Made by a program: the position numbers and the translations under genes. Under the pieces are notes generated by a model, which made no database searches, was not told where the DNA came from, and worked only from the letters and a program-made list of their open reading frames with translations. Source: Steromphala cineraria (taxonomy: Eukaryota > Mollusca > Gastropoda > Trochida > Trochidae). From it: a stretch of DNA of 64,000 nucleotides. This document shows positions 1 through 11,706 of the stretch, in pieces. Location of the stretch: contig OU744730.1 in the NCBI GenBank assembly GCA_916613615.1, forward strand, positions 37,495,315 to 37,559,314, given 5' to 3'. Each line of letters begins with the position of its first letter. Within the stretch, counting starts at the first letter, position 1.

Positions 1-432
1 ACTTTTTCGTTCAAATGTACAAATCAAATGACGCATTGGATTGAAGCTGGTTCTTCGCCCTTTGCAATGGTATAAATCATTTGAAATTTCGCCACCCCGT
101 TCAAGAGAAACGAGTGCGAAAGAAGGAGGGGGGTTCACAATTTTGAGAGTAAGAAATGTACATGGAGATCGGTTTTCACTACGCTATCGTAGTATCAACC
201 CTTATAAGGTGTCTCCATATATGGCAGATTTTGTGTATCATTACGCGTCTCAAAGAGCACCCCTCCTATTTTTCAATAACTGTGCCTCCACGCCCTGTTA
301 TGTCCTGAATGTGCCAGGAATCAAAATGTCAGTGTAATTTACATGGAAAGATGATGTTTGCAGCTTCTGAATCTCGCTTATAATCTTTGTTTACTTTTAT
401 AGTAAACCAAATTGAGAGGCTCAGTGCATCCC
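1..432 (+). repeat. Left arm of a ~430-bp inverted repeat
   Basis: This stretch matches the reverse complement of 5421-5847 along almost its whole length, with scattered substitutions. The match runs to the first base of the window, so the arm may extend further left. It contains a 98-codon open frame (41-337) that also exists, with a few amino-acid changes, in the other arm. The frame resembles no family I know and may be open by chance. The other arm lies inside the minus-strand element at 4697-8148, so this arm is probably part of a related element in the opposite orientation. Confidence 0.8.
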
Positions 433-434
433 TT

Positions 435-835
435 TACTCACAGCAGTCATTCACTGGCACTACAGACATGTAATATTAAATGTCTCCAATAGTGACAATG
501 CAAGGTACATTTTATAGCAGTTAGTCGCAGACAAAAATACGGTGAAATGGAAAGAAGCGTCGTAAAATCTCTTCTAAAGCCCCATTCAGTTGGAGATTTG
601 CTTGATTGATGATTTTCTATAAATGCTCTAGGAACTTTATGCATTACCAAAGAGTCATGAAACTTTAAGGACAGGACATTAAAGATACAGTTCGAATCCA
701 AAATCGAAAAATTAACGTGACCTTTGTTATTCAAAATGCAGCTAGAGACTTGAAACTTATTTTGAAAGATGCGGAATATCATTCTATGCAAAAAAGGTCA
801 CCATGACGAAGGTCACGTGGTTTGGCCGCCATGTT
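435..835 (+). repeat. Dispersed repeat related to family B interiors
   Basis: Bases 435-670 match 52292-52536 closely, with small indels. Bases 680-835 carry landmarks shared with family B interiors elsewhere: an AGTTCGAATCC stretch followed by a conserved block around CACGTGGTTTGGCCGCCAT at 811-832. This is probably the remnant of a plus-strand element whose other parts are lost or outside the window. Confidence 0.65.
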
Positions 836-3800
836 GGTTTTTCCCTGAAATAAATCAATTATAAAGCAAACACATCAATAATTTATTTAATGATATTATA
901 TATCTGTGGTTTTGAAAGGCTATACTTGTATTTTTCTATACTTTGCTTCTTCAATGTGACTTTAGAAATGCAATTTGCAAGGGACTATCTATCTGAAAAT
1001 GTGAATTGAATATTTTATTTTATAAATATATTTATAAATGCATAGTATTTTTAGAATAACAAGAGAAGTTATATAGTTTAAAGTTAGATCAAAATATTGA
1101 TAACGAAAACCTGAAATGGTCAAATTTAATTTGGAACATTCGTAAAATTTATATCAAAGTTACTGTAAGCTATCCTTTTATTAAAATGTGATGTGATTCC
1201 TGTTAAGTCGTTGCTATAGGTCTAAATAGGTTTACTCAGGTACAGTAGCATAATAAGTTATTTAAGATGTCACGAGTTCAATGCCTATTTATTCAAAGCA
1301 CACATCTTATCAACATGCAAGCATATCTTCCAGTAAGCAGAGAACGTGTGAGCAGGTCAAATTGCTGACACAATGACAGATATAAACTAGAAACAGGATA
1401 AAACGTTTGATGATATGGATAGGAACGTTTCCTATTAAATCTAATCTTAGAAAATCAAACACGGCAACATATGAAACCATCGACACCATAACATTGACAA
1501 GAAAGCTGTATGTATAACATGAGCTGATTAATTCAAAGTTGCTGAAAATGATTGGCAAAGACACAGATAACTTATTATTAATTTTGGTTATTGAAATAAG
1601 TATATTATAATCAACACTGTCACAATCAATTCGGGCATCGCTACAGCTGTGAATGTTAATTTACTTGCCCTGCAGTAAAAATCACTTAACCCGGGCGGCA
1701 TTCAATGAGTTCTTTCCACTTATAAGTGATGAGTGAATTATTATAATTATGATGATATGCTGTACAAACCACAAATACGAAACTACACTGATGAACATTA
1801 TCAATGATCAAAGTTTATCGTGTACACATTTAAAAAAATAAAGAATGATATGAAGTTATCTTAATGAAAACTTCATTAACATAATGTGAAATGTCGCTTA
1901 TATAAAGTACTTATACATGTTAAGTGCCTATTTTATTGCAAATTGTAATTAATGTGAATTAAGTGAGAGGAAAGTAAAATTAAGGTTTAAGGAATTAAAT
2001 GTAATTATTTTTGTATATTCTGTCAAAAGTTATTACATAGGCCTACAGCAAAATATATTAGCTGGCTGAATAGAAACAGAAATGAAGTTTACTTATGCTA
2101 GAAATTTCACGACAAATATGCTCATAGATACAAACAATTATCTATTATGATGTAGGTTTATATGCTATTTTTAGCATTCAGTGTTTGGTCAACAATTTGA
2201 GAGCATTCCACAATGGCTATGCTTGATTCGTCTTAGAGGCGTATACGCCTGTCTCTTGTCCGGCGTAGTCCGGGTCTACAACAGGCAGAAGTTGAATCAA
2301 GTGTATCGGCGTTGGTACAGGAAGTAATGAGCATACCTCAAAGTAGCTTCAATAAACATCTTATTCATATCAGACGATTGTTAATTTTAGCAATTTTTCG
2401 AAATGTTAAATGCATTGTATTTCAATAAGTCATGTTTGTTTTTTTAATTCCTAATAATAATTTTGAGATGTTATCATCAAAAGTATTCATGTCACAAAAA
2501 TAGTTCTGTAATGTCACATGGAAGAAAGTTGTCCGCCATGATACGCCGGGTGCTCACGTCTTTCAAACCGGCGTATTTTGCACACGCCTTGTACGCACAC
2601 ATGGTAGGCCTACCAATAAAGTGCTTCAAATGCACGTTCGTCACTTTCTGCGGCGTACGCCTAGTACGCCGGGTCACCAATCAAGCAAGGCCACTATATC
2701 ATGCTTGTAGTTGCGTTGCGCCAACGAGGCCCGTAACCAGCTGACCTGTCACCGGAAGCTCGTCAAAACACGACGTAGAAGTCAACTCACCAGAGGTAGG
2801 GTTGCTCAATCGACCAATTTAGGAAGAAAATAACATTTTAAAAAGAGTTGTTTGATTTCTTTGTATTTGTACAATATAGTCGGTTGTTTTTCGGGTTAAT
2901 GCAGCCATATTTTGCGAATAGCGACCGTCGCTTGCATATTGCAATCAATTTTCAAGCACGCTGGCGAGTGATGACCCAGATCACTGATTCCAATATGGCG
3001 TCCGTCCATAGTCGCGTGCGTTGTTTTTGTTCACGATTAGCATGAGATGCATAAACTTTACATTATCAAAAGTGTACATATATCAATGCATGTTTCAATG
3101 AAATAAGTAATAATAAAGCCTTTAATGTTATTTAGATAGTTACTGAACTTTTAATGCCATTTTCACTAATGAATAAAAATAGGTGATTTCTTCAAAGGCA
3201 ACTTGTAATCAATCATTTGTTTACTTTCGTTTACGATACAATAAAGCCTATTTAACTCAACGCTTGTATAACAGTATAGATACAGGCCTATGATAAAATA
3301 AAATTGTAAGTCATGAATTAGTAACTTGGTTAGCTTCACATCTTGAGAGGATAATCTGTAAAATAGTTGTCAGGGCATCATCTTAATGTTGACATTCTAT
3401 ACTCTATACATACTCATTACATCTAAAATTGACAGTAAGTCTAAATACTCGTACATCTAAAATTGTCAGTAAGCCTAAAGATATTCAATTGATATTTCCA
3501 TGTGATTAGCATCTGACAATACCAAACTTTTAAATGAAGATATCTTTTTCTCAGAGGAGTCTACTATTACCATTAATTGTAGGTCCATATGCTATGTTTA
3601 ACTAATATCTTTTTGTGTCCTACACACATGAAAGCTTTTAAAAACCTACATAGTTTTGATTTTTTAGAAAATGAATCAAACATCAAAAATACAAAACAGT
3701 TACATTAGTAAGATGTTTATTCTATTGCAAAATTGCCATTATTAGAATATATTGGTACTACCTGCATGAAGTGCAAGACAAAGCATCAATATTGACATGT

Positions 3801-4696
3801 TCTTGAAATGAATATTTAATAATCATTGTCTGTCTGTGAACTCTTTTTGTAACATTTTTGATAAAGTGCTTCCCATAACAGAACTTCAAAACAGTATTCA
3901 GATTTTTGCAAATGATTTCAAAGAATATTAAAATAATAACTACAAAAGATGCATGCAAGATGTTTAAATGAATAATTTCTCAAGAAAAAACTACGTCCAC
4001 TGCTGTCGATTTAAAACATTGTGGAGATCATCTCAATATCAATGCTCAATGCTCAAGATACATTTCAATTATTTGTATTCAATAGAAAAACTTTCCTTGC
4101 TTTTCAAATGAAGCTATGACATCAATGGAACTAAACATTAAATGACAGCACTTAATTATTCTTGTTTAACTGGTTATCAGTAAAATAAGAAATACTGAAC
4201 TGTATATTTAGAAATTACTTGTGTGCATCTTTAAGTCATATTCTAAATCTTTTATTGACTAATTATCTATGAAACAAAAGAAAACATTTTATTTTTATTC
4301 AACATCTGTACAACCCTGTTTTATACAAGAAGGCCTATCATCAAGAGTTGACATTCAATGATGACACAAAAAGTATTACAGATTGATATAAAACTATTCA
4401 AGTGGTAATTTCATCTGAAGATGAGACAATTTGTCTAAGTGTGTAGGATAAGATTGATAAAGACTGTAACAGATTAGATTCTTTTTTTTTTCAAAGAGTG
4501 CCATTTTTTAAATTCTTAATAGCTTTGTGAAGTTTGCTTGTTCTTAAAAAATAGCTTTACATAGGGAAAACCTTCAACCCTTTAACTCATCTTTTATATA
4601 ACAGGAAATGCTACTTTAATCATTAATCTTTTTTCTCATAATGCAGATGAAGATCATGCAATAATGATATGGCATAAGTCATAAAAATAATTAGAA
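836..4696. other. AT-rich non-coding DNA, nothing recognised
   Basis: Only short open frames occur and none has recognisable protein motifs. Around 2220-2780 the DNA is richer in G+C and repeats variants of GGCGTACGCC, which suggests an old, decayed repeat. No RNA gene, terminal repeat or promoter could be supported here. Confidence 0.5.
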
Positions 4697-4707
4697 TAAC
4701 AAATATA

Positions 4708-4720
4708 GTCGCAAAGCGAC
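4708..4720 (-). other. 3'-terminal hairpin of B1
   Basis: GTCGC, a 3-nt loop and GCGAC form a perfect 5-bp stem next to the A+T-rich element end. The same hairpin occurs at 27418-27430. Copies at 8156-8168 and 45174-45185 have paired changes that keep the stem. Confidence 0.7.
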
Positions 4721-5420
4721 GACAAACGGATTCAGCGATGTATGGTGATGATATGTATGACAAAGATATGCAATACATGTATGTATGAAGTCAATAGTAC
4801 GTTCAGACGAATTTTAAAAGTCACGATTTAAGTATTACCAAGGCCAAAAAGACTCTGTCAATTGCAAACGTAAATGTCATATTGAATAATTAGTGTATGT
4901 GCTTTGTTAAAAATACATTTCAAATCCCAATCCAAAATCATAATGCCAAAAATATGAGTTAATGCAATCAATGTGTTAGCAAAAGATGTAAAACCTAAAG
5001 TAAAATGCAACAAATACAATCTGCAAAAGTTTCTTGACTCATCCTGGTTTCTAACCCTGTTTTCCGTTGTATTGTTGAACAATTCAGAACCAAATTTATC
5101 AAAGCAAACCAATTTAAATCTTATACTTGTTTTAAATTTCAAAACCAAAGCAAAGCCTAGCAATGTGAGCTGGAGCGTGTCAATGCCCGTGTATTGCGAG
5201 AAAAGCATGCATCCCGCTTTTCAATCCATGAATGAACTCATTGACGACTACTTCGGGGGGTGTTGCATAAATGTTTTTCTTTTCATCTTCAAATGGAGGA
5301 ATCTGGGCATAGAAAGACCAAACAGCAGTTGAGATGTGGGAAGAGATATGCATAAAAAATAATGAAAGACGTTTGCTGAGACGAGATCACTTGGTTGTTG
5401 GTTTGAAGGAAATTAGAAAA

Positions 5421-5847
5421 GGGATGCGCGGAGCCTCTCAAATTCGTTTACTATAAAAGTAAACAAAGCTAATAGGCAAGATTCAGAAGCTGCAAACATC
5501 ATCTTTCCATGCAAAATACACTGACATTTTGATTCCTGGCACATTCAGGACATAACAGGGCGTGGAGGCACAGTTATTGAAAAATAGGAGGGGTGCTCTT
5601 TCAGACGCGTAATGATACACAAAATCTGCCATATATGGAGACACCTTATAAGGGTTGATACTACGATAGCGTAGTGAAAACCGATCTCCATGTAAATTTC
5701 TTACTATCAAAGTTGTGAACCCCCACCCTTCTTTCGCACTCGTTTCTCTTGAACGGGGTGGCGAAATTTCAAATGATTTATACCATTGCAAAGGGCGAAG
5801 AACCAGCTTCAATCCAATGTGTCATTTGTACATTTGAACGAAAAAGT
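5421..5847 (-). repeat. Right arm of the ~430-bp inverted repeat
   Basis: This is the inverted partner of 1-432. On the minus strand it has a 109-codon open frame (5483-5812) corresponding to the 98-codon frame of the left arm. Similarity ends near 5421. On the right it reaches the base corresponding to window position 1, so the full length of the repeat is unknown. Confidence 0.8.
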
Positions 5848-6180
5848 AAAGAAACGGTAAACGAGGCTACATCTGTCTCAAATATCAAGTTTTATCTCGA
5901 GATGACTGAGGGTACTTGTCTTTCAGCATTGATATATCCCGAACCAATAAAGATATGTTCATATTCTTTCCACCAGTGTGTAGAGGAGAGAATTGTCTTC
6001 ATTTGCATATATTATTTGTTTATGAGCAATGGTAAAGAAATGGTGAGCGATGCGACATCTGTTGCAAATATCAAACTTTATCTCAAGAAATAGATAATTT
6101 AGCTTAATACTCGTTTACTGTTAATATTTTTACAATGAGGTACTACACAAAGTATTTGTGTCTTTAACAAGCGCATCCAT
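5848..6180. repeat. Diverged duplicated block shared by B1 and B2
   Basis: Two diverged copies of the same sequence lie about 186 bp apart (5848-5900 and 6034-6090). The block recurs at about 9460-9720 in copy B2. It is an internal part of family B and no coding potential was recognised. Confidence 0.6.
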
Positions 6181-6294
6181 TGATGTATAGTATGTTAACC
6201 CTTACGATGCGGCTATATATTTTTGCTCTACTAGCCAACGTGGCGACATTGTTTTGTCCGGAGCGCGTGTGAACGATGTCTTATATTTCGCTTG

Positions 6295-6962
6295 CCGCTT
6301 CTTCATTTCTGTGCGCGCATAGGCAAATGATACATGGAAATAAAGACAATTCTTTTCTCTATAAGTTGATATAAAAATTATAAAATTATCGCTAATGGTT
6401 CGTGAGTTATGAGTGCCGCAAGATGCGCGAGTTAATTACAAGTTCAATTAGCGAACGCCGGAGCGCAAGTAGAGCGCGCACCGCTTCTTCATTTCTGTTC
6501 GCGCATAGGCAAATGATACATGGAAATAAAGACAATTCTTTTCTCTACAAGTTGATATAAAAATTATAAAATTATCTCTAATGGTTCGTGAGTTATGAGT
6601 GCCGCAAGATGCGCGAGTTAATTACAAGTTCAATTAGCGAACGCCGGAGCGCAAGTAGAGCGCGCACCGCTTCTTCATTTCTGTTCGCGCATAGCCAAAT
6701 GATACATGGAAATAAAGACAATTCTTTTCTCTACAAGTTGATATAAAAATTATAAAATTATCTCTAATGGTTCGTGAGGTATGAGTGCCGCAAGATGCGC
6801 GAGTTAATTACATGTTCAATTAGCGAACGCCGGAGCACAAGTAGAGCGCGCACCGCTTCTTCATTTCTGTGCGCGCATAGACAAATGATACATGGAAAAA
6901 AAGACAATTCTTTTCTCTACAAGTTGACATAAAAATTATAAAAGTATCTCTAATGGTTCGTG
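6295..6962. repeat. 186-bp tandem repeat, about 3.6 copies
   Basis: Units start at 6295, 6481, 6667 and 6853, each beginning CCGCTTCTTCATTTCTGT, at an exact 186-bp period. The last unit breaks off near 6962. Copies are nearly identical (a few substitutions each) and contain GCGCGCA-rich stretches unlike the AT-rich flanks. B2 has no such array. Confidence 0.9.
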
Positions 6963-8068
6963 AGATATGTCTGTTGTTGATTGATGACTTACGCATTTTG
7001 CAAATATACAGTTATCAAATGCATTCAGGGTTGACAATATTCAAAGGTCCGTAACTAAATGTAAATGAAGTAACTGAATTTATTGTTAATTTTTAAAAGA
7101 TAGTGTATTCTTTTGGCTTTCTAATGATATATGGAACAATGATTTGTCTCCTGTCACTGATGAGTAACAACTTTTTTAACATACCTTTATCCTAAGCATT
7201 CAAAACGAAAGCAGAATTGACAATATTCAAAGGGCCGTAAATCAATGTAAAACAAATAAAGGAATTTACTGTCAAATTTTAAAAAATCCTATAGACTTTT
7301 GGCTTTCATATGATGTATAGAACAAAGAGTTATCGTACGCCTTTGATTCGCTACGATATTTCAAACATACCCACCAAAACACCACATGTCCAAAATGGAA
7401 AGTTTGACCTCTGACCCTGACCGGAAATGACTGTTCGCGAGCGATTTTATTCTTTTATCTTAAAGACCTTGCTAATGTCTAATTCTCATGCAAAAATCAT
7501 CAAATTCGTCTGGGAGGTTTTTGAGTTATCTGCCCTTGAATATTGCAAAATGTGCAAACTTTGAAGATTTTTATAAAAAAAACTATTTCGATTTTTTAAA
7601 TTTTGAAACAAACTTGTTATAGGCCAATGTCTCAGCTACATTATGTGTAAGTTTCAGCTTTCTAGTATCAGCAGTTGCCGAGTGGTGATTCCTGAAAGGT
7701 GCCTGGGGTCGGACTTTTGAAAAAAATGCAGAAAATTCAGCATGGCGGCCAAACCACGTGACCTACGAATTTGCCATGATTTGGTTTTTTGCAGCATTTT
7801 TGATTGCGCACATTTTAAAAAAAAAATTAGGTCTCTAAGTGCATTTTGAAAATAAAATCAATGTTAAATTTTCGATTTTGGAATCGAACTGGACCTTTAA
7901 CGTATGGGACGAATTGTCTAAAAAGCTTATTGTGGCCATTCCTCAACAAGGTCTACCAGCCTGTGAAATTTGGCTTTGATAGCATCAGCCGTTTTGGCTG
8001 AAAGTTGTCCACAAAAATCGTGGAATAATAATAATAATAAAAAAAAAAATAAACACGCCAATAACAAT

Positions 8069-8148
8069 AAGGATTCAGCCTTATGGCTGAATCCTTAATA
8101 ATAAACACGCCAATAACAATAAGGATTCAGCCTTATGGCTGAATCCTT
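8069..8148 (-). other. Two 5'-terminal palindromes of family B, back to back
   Basis: Perfect 12-bp-stem palindromes (AAGGATTCAGCC / GGCTGAATCCTT, 4-nt loop) lie at 8069-8096 and 8121-8148. Each is followed, on the minus strand, by the family B leader ATTGTTATTGGCGTG. The outer one directly abuts the 3' end of copy B2, so B2 and B1 are joined head to tail. The doubled end suggests a second insertion or a duplication at the terminus. Confidence 0.8.
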
Positions 8149-8155
8149 AAATATA

Positions 8156-8168
8156 GTTGCAAAGCAAC
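8156..8168 (-). other. 3'-terminal hairpin of B2 (covariant form)
   Basis: GTTGC, a 3-nt loop and GCAAC form a perfect stem. Compared with GTCGC/GCGAC in B1, one base pair has changed on both sides (C-G to T-A), so pairing is kept. It is followed, on the minus strand, by TATATTT and the 5' palindrome of B1. Confidence 0.75.
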
Positions 8169-8512
8169 GATGACAGGATTCAGCCAACTATATGAGCTCC
8201 ATTTCAAGCCTTTTGATGCATTGTTTTAGGTCGAAAATACGATTTCTAGCGATTTTAGCAGTATTCTTAATGTACAGACTTTATGTCTAAGAGGTAGTAG
8301 GTAACTAACACGTTATCGAAATGACCACATTTCACTTGATACTCAACGTTTAAGCCTGTAGTTGTGTATGTACATTGATAAACATTAATTTCAAATTCGA
8401 ATCGAAAATCATAATGCATAAAAAAAAAGATATTTCATGCCATTTAGCTGTAATGTGACCAAAATGTGTTCTACCTAAGCAAAAGAATAACAAGTTCAAT
8501 CTGCAAAAGTTT

Positions 8513-8600
8513 GTTGGCTGAACGGGATTTGAACCCTAAAAGTTAGCACTTTGGATTCAGAGGCAAAGGCTCTACCTCGAGACCATGGAGATAGCTGAGA
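8513..8600 (-). other. tRNA-like fragment, possibly SINE-derived
   Basis: The minus strand has GGGTTCAAATCCCG, which fits the T-arm/B-box consensus. Upstream of it, CTTTG and CAAAG can pair around an anticodon-like loop. The acceptor stem does not pair and the D-arm is poor, so this is not a working tRNA. A decayed tRNA-derived repeat is the best guess. Confidence 0.3.
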
Positions 8601-8856
8601 ATTAAATAGAATTTTAGCACTAAGACTTTGGGTTCATGAAGGCAAAACAAGAAATCTCGCATCCAAGAAGGAGTTCATTGACGTAGTTGTGTTTGGATGT
8701 TGCTTTTGGTCGTTTTGAGCTTTCTGATGTGTTGTTTGAGGTCAGAGCGTGCTTTTGACCATTTCGAGCTCTTTGGTGTTGTTTTAGGTGGAAAATACGA
8801 TGTACAGCGAGGCTGGCGCTATTTTTAGTAACAGAACGTAGTGGCTACGTCTTCCT

Positions 8857-9255
8857 GTGTCCAGTGGCGAAATGCAAGGATTTAGTGACCAAAATCGAGT
8901 GTACATGACTGGACAGCGTGTTTGCATGAAATGTCTACAAGCACAAAGTGTAGAACATGCGGCCGGGAGGAAATGCATATTTCAAAGTTCAGGAGGACAA
9001 CAGGCATTTTGGAAAAAAGAGTTAATCGAGGACGTCACACCCTTGCGAGTGGAATCTGCCGAGCAATTAGGCAGGAATCAGGACAGCCTCCCTTTATCTA
9101 ATGACCAAGAGTCCAAGAGCCCAAGAGCTGATAGTGGCCGTCATTATGCCCTTTTCATTAAGGGAGGGAAGGTACACTTGCTTGTACCTACGCACCGACC
9201 CGTGCCTGTGGTCTTGAAACTAAATCTTGACCACAAAGGCTATCAAAGTGTATGA
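8857..9255 (+). CDS. Open frame of 132 codons, unknown and doubtful
   Basis: The frame starts at an ATG at 8857 and is moderately polar. It has a CxxC pair near residues 23-26, another Cys near residue 40, and a hydrophobic, valine-rich C-terminus (around HRPVPVVLKL). It lies on the strand opposite to the host element B2, in a part that B1 lacks, so it may be a captured or inserted fragment. I recognise no family. The surrounding DNA is somewhat richer in G+C than the neighbouring repeats. It could equally be an accidental open frame. Confidence 0.2.
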   Translation: MSSGEMQGFSDQNRVYMTGQRVCMKCLQAQSVEHAAGRKCIFQSSGGQQAFWKKELIEDVTPLRVESAEQLGRNQDSLPLSNDQESKSPRADSGRHYALFIKGGKVHLLVPTHRPVPVVLKLNLDHKGYQSV

Positions 9256-10852
9256 GACGCACTTAGACAATTTATTGTCAGTCCCAAACAAAGAGTTTAA
9301 TTGACAATATGAAGAGCTTTTCATCATATAGCTTTTTGTTCTAAATAAGTATCGTTGAATGAACGCAATTTCATTGTTATCAAAATGTATCAAATCTATC
9401 AGTGTAAAGATTTTCTATTTTTTCCCTCAAATTAACCGACGGCAGTCACCGTGCAGCATTCCTATCTGCCGGACCATTAGAGATATTTCAAAATTGATTT
9501 CACCATTGTTTAGAGGAGAGATTGGTCTTTATTTGCATATATTATTTGTTTATGAGCATGAAAAAGTAAAGAAACGGTGAGCGATGCGACATCTGCCGCA
9601 AATATCAAGCTTTATCTCAAGAAATAGATAATTAAGCTTATGAGACATTTACTGTGAACAATTTTATAATGAAGTACTACACAAAAGGTTTTTGTCTTCA
9701 ACAAGCGTAGCCATCGATGTAAAGTATGTTTTCCTAGTGTTTTATTGCCAATGAAGTACAATTTTTCAATCATTCTTATATGAGAATCATTCAAAACGCA
9801 AATAGGATTGACCACATTTAAATGCTCCGAATTTCAATGTTAATGTTTGATCTAATTTTGATGAGATTTATCGCAGATTGTATGATCTTTTGGCTTTCTA
9901 ATGATATATGGAACAATGATTTGCCGTCTATCACTGATGAGTAACGACGTTTTTTAACATACCTATATCCTTTGAATTCAAAACGAAAGCAGAATTGACA
10001 ATATTCAAAGGGCCGTAACTCAGTGTAAAACAAATATAGAAATTTACTGTCAAATTTTAAAAAAATCTAAAGACTTTTGGCTTTCATATGATGTATAGAA
10101 CAAAGCGTTATCATACGCCGTTGATTCGCTACGATATTTCAAACGTACCCACCAAAACACCACATGTCCAAAATGGAAAGTTTGACCTCTGACCCTGACC
10201 GGAAATGACTGTTCGCGAGCGATTTTATTATTTTATCTTAAAAACCTTGCCAATGTCTAACTCTCATGCAAAAATCATAAAATTCTATGGTCTGGGTTTT
10301 GAGTTATCTTCCCTTGAAATTTGCGATTTTTACATTTTGGTCAACTTTGAAAAATCACAGCAAGAAAAGTATTAAAGTTAGAACTTTGTAGAAGTCAAAT
10401 TCAGAACTACAATGCTTCAGCTACATTGAGTATAAATTTCAGATCTCTAGTGCAAGTATCTTCAGAGGAGAAGATTGTCAAAGGTGGGTGGGGTCAGAAA
10501 TGGTCAAAAATGCACTAAATCCAAGATGGCGGCCAAACCACGTGACCTATGAATTTGCCATGATTTGGTTTTTTGCAGCATTTTTGATTGCGCATCTTTT
10601 GAAAAAATTTTCAAGTCTCTAAGTGCATTTTGAAAAAAAAATCAATGTTAAATTTTCGACTTTGGATTCGAACTGGACCTTTAATGGACGGGTCGATTTG
10701 GCCCAAAAGCTTATTGTCGCCTTTCCTCAACAGGGTCTACCAGCCTGTGAAATTTGGCTTCGATAGCATCAGCCGTTTGGTCTGAATCCTGTTCACAAAA
10801 ATCGTGGAATAATAAAAAAAAAAAAAAAAAAAAGAAACACGCCAATAACAAT

Positions 10853-10880
10853 AAGGATTCAGCCTTATGGCTGAATCCTT
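10853..10880 (-). other. 5'-terminal palindrome of B2
   Basis: A perfect 12-bp stem (AAGGATTCAGCC / GGCTGAATCCTT) with a 4-nt loop. It is followed on the minus strand by ATTGTTATTGGCGTG and then a T-run (A-run at 10809-10832 on the plus strand). It has the same layout as 8121-8148 and 43020-43047. Confidence 0.8.
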
Positions 10881-10986
10881 AATTATTGGAACATTCATAC
10901 AAAATATTTGTACCGGTATATAATAGAGTTTGATTTCTGTAAAACTCTGCACTAGTAAACTATGTTAAAGATGTTTTCAATAAATG
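10881..10986. other. Short AT-rich spacer
   Basis: Nothing recognised. It separates family B copy B2 from the next repeat element. Confidence 0.5.
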
Positions 10987-11706
10987 GGTTTTTAGCTCAG
11001 CTGGTCTGTAAGGCCCAATGGGCTTATAGCCGCATGGCATGGCGTCCGGCCGCCTGTCGGTCCATCCGGCCGTAACTTTGTGGAATTTAGACTTCTTCTC
11101 CAGAACAATAAGGCCAAGAAAGCTTAAACTTGGTGGAGAGACTCCTTGACTATTTAAGATTATAAATTGTAGCTTTGGTGGCCCTGTTGCCCCTCATAAG
11201 GAACACAGGGGCCATACCCTAAAAGCCCATTTTCATCTTCTACTGCAGAACCATAAGGCCTAGAAAGCTGAAACTTTGTGAACAGATTCCTTGACTTGTG
11301 AGGATGATAGATTGTAGCTTTGGTGGCCCTGTGGTCCCTGATAAAGGCCACAGGGGCCACACCCTACGAACATATTTTCATCTTCTTCTCTAGAACCGTA
11401 GGGCCTAGAAAGCTGACACTTTGTATACAGTCTCCCTGACTAGTGAGGATTATAAATTGTAGCTTTGGTGGCCAATTGACCCCTATCAAGGGCCAGAGGG
11501 GCCACGCCCTTAAAACCTATTTTATCTTCTTTACCTTGTGAATGTACTCTTTGACTAGTGAGGATTATGATTGGTAGCTTTTGTGGCCCTGTTGCCTCTG
11601 ATAAGGGCCTAAGGAGCCACACCCTTTAACCAAATGTCACATTTGCCACACCCTAAAGCAAAATTGATATGCAGCCTGATGAGCTACATAGTCACTGGCT
11701 CTATTT
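10987..11706 (+). mobile_element. Repeat element, family D
   Basis: It starts with TTAGCTCAGCTGGTCTGTA, which matches a tRNA A-box, followed by an imperfect palindrome (AAGGCCCAATGGGCTT). It then holds four 145-bp tandem units and ends with a GATGAGCTAC...CTGGCTCTA segment. A related end at 16316-16381 has the same start and stop motifs, and there the last part forms a clear AGAGCC/GGCTCT hairpin. The internal units are homologous to those at 15884-16110. No protein is encoded. It may be another Helentron-type non-autonomous family. Confidence 0.5.
11100..11640. repeat. 145-bp tandem repeat, about 4 copies
   Basis: The landmark AGCTTTGGTGGCC recurs at 11171, 11316 and 11461 (period 145), with a shortened unit at 11576. 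Copies are diverged. The small minus-strand frames here repeat with the DNA unit and are not genes. Confidence 0.85.

Larger units (their letters stand above)
4697..8148 (-). mobile_element. Non-autonomous Helentron-like element, family B (copy B1)
   Basis: Read on the minus strand, this element starts with a duplicated palindrome at 8069-8148 (AAGGATTCAGCC, 4-nt loop, GGCTGAATCCTT). It ends near 4697 with an inverted copy of the palindrome arm (GGATTCAGC, 4728-4736) and a terminal hairpin (4708-4720). It matches copy B2 (8149-10880) in three blocks: 4895-5035 with 8355-8515, 5880-6180 with 9460-9720, and about 7000-8050 with 9800-10830. The 5421-5847 inverted-repeat arm and a 186-bp tandem array lie inside. 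No transposase frame was found. Assignment to Helitron2/Helentron rests on end structure only. Confidence 0.6.
8149..10880 (-). mobile_element. Non-autonomous Helentron-like element, family B (copy B2)
   Basis: On the minus strand this copy runs from the palindrome at 10853-10880 to the hairpin at 8156-8168. The inverted arm AGGATTCAGCC lies just inside (8175-8185), giving an asymmetric inverted repeat. The 5' third (about 9800-10830) is shared with B1 and, inverted, with B3 at 43020-44263. It includes the CACGTG-containing conserved block at 10526-10547. The 8690-9260 part is not shared with B1 and carries a 132-codon open frame. No transposase is present. Confidence 0.65.

Noticed and set aside
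4858..5332. Overlapping frames of 116 and 119 codons on opposite strands
   Set aside because: They lie in family B repeat DNA, have no motifs, and the corresponding part of B2 (8355-8515) is not open.
8513..8600. Functional tRNA gene on the minus strand
   Set aside because: The T-arm consensus is good, but the acceptor stem and D-arm do not fold. Kept only as a tRNA-like fragment.
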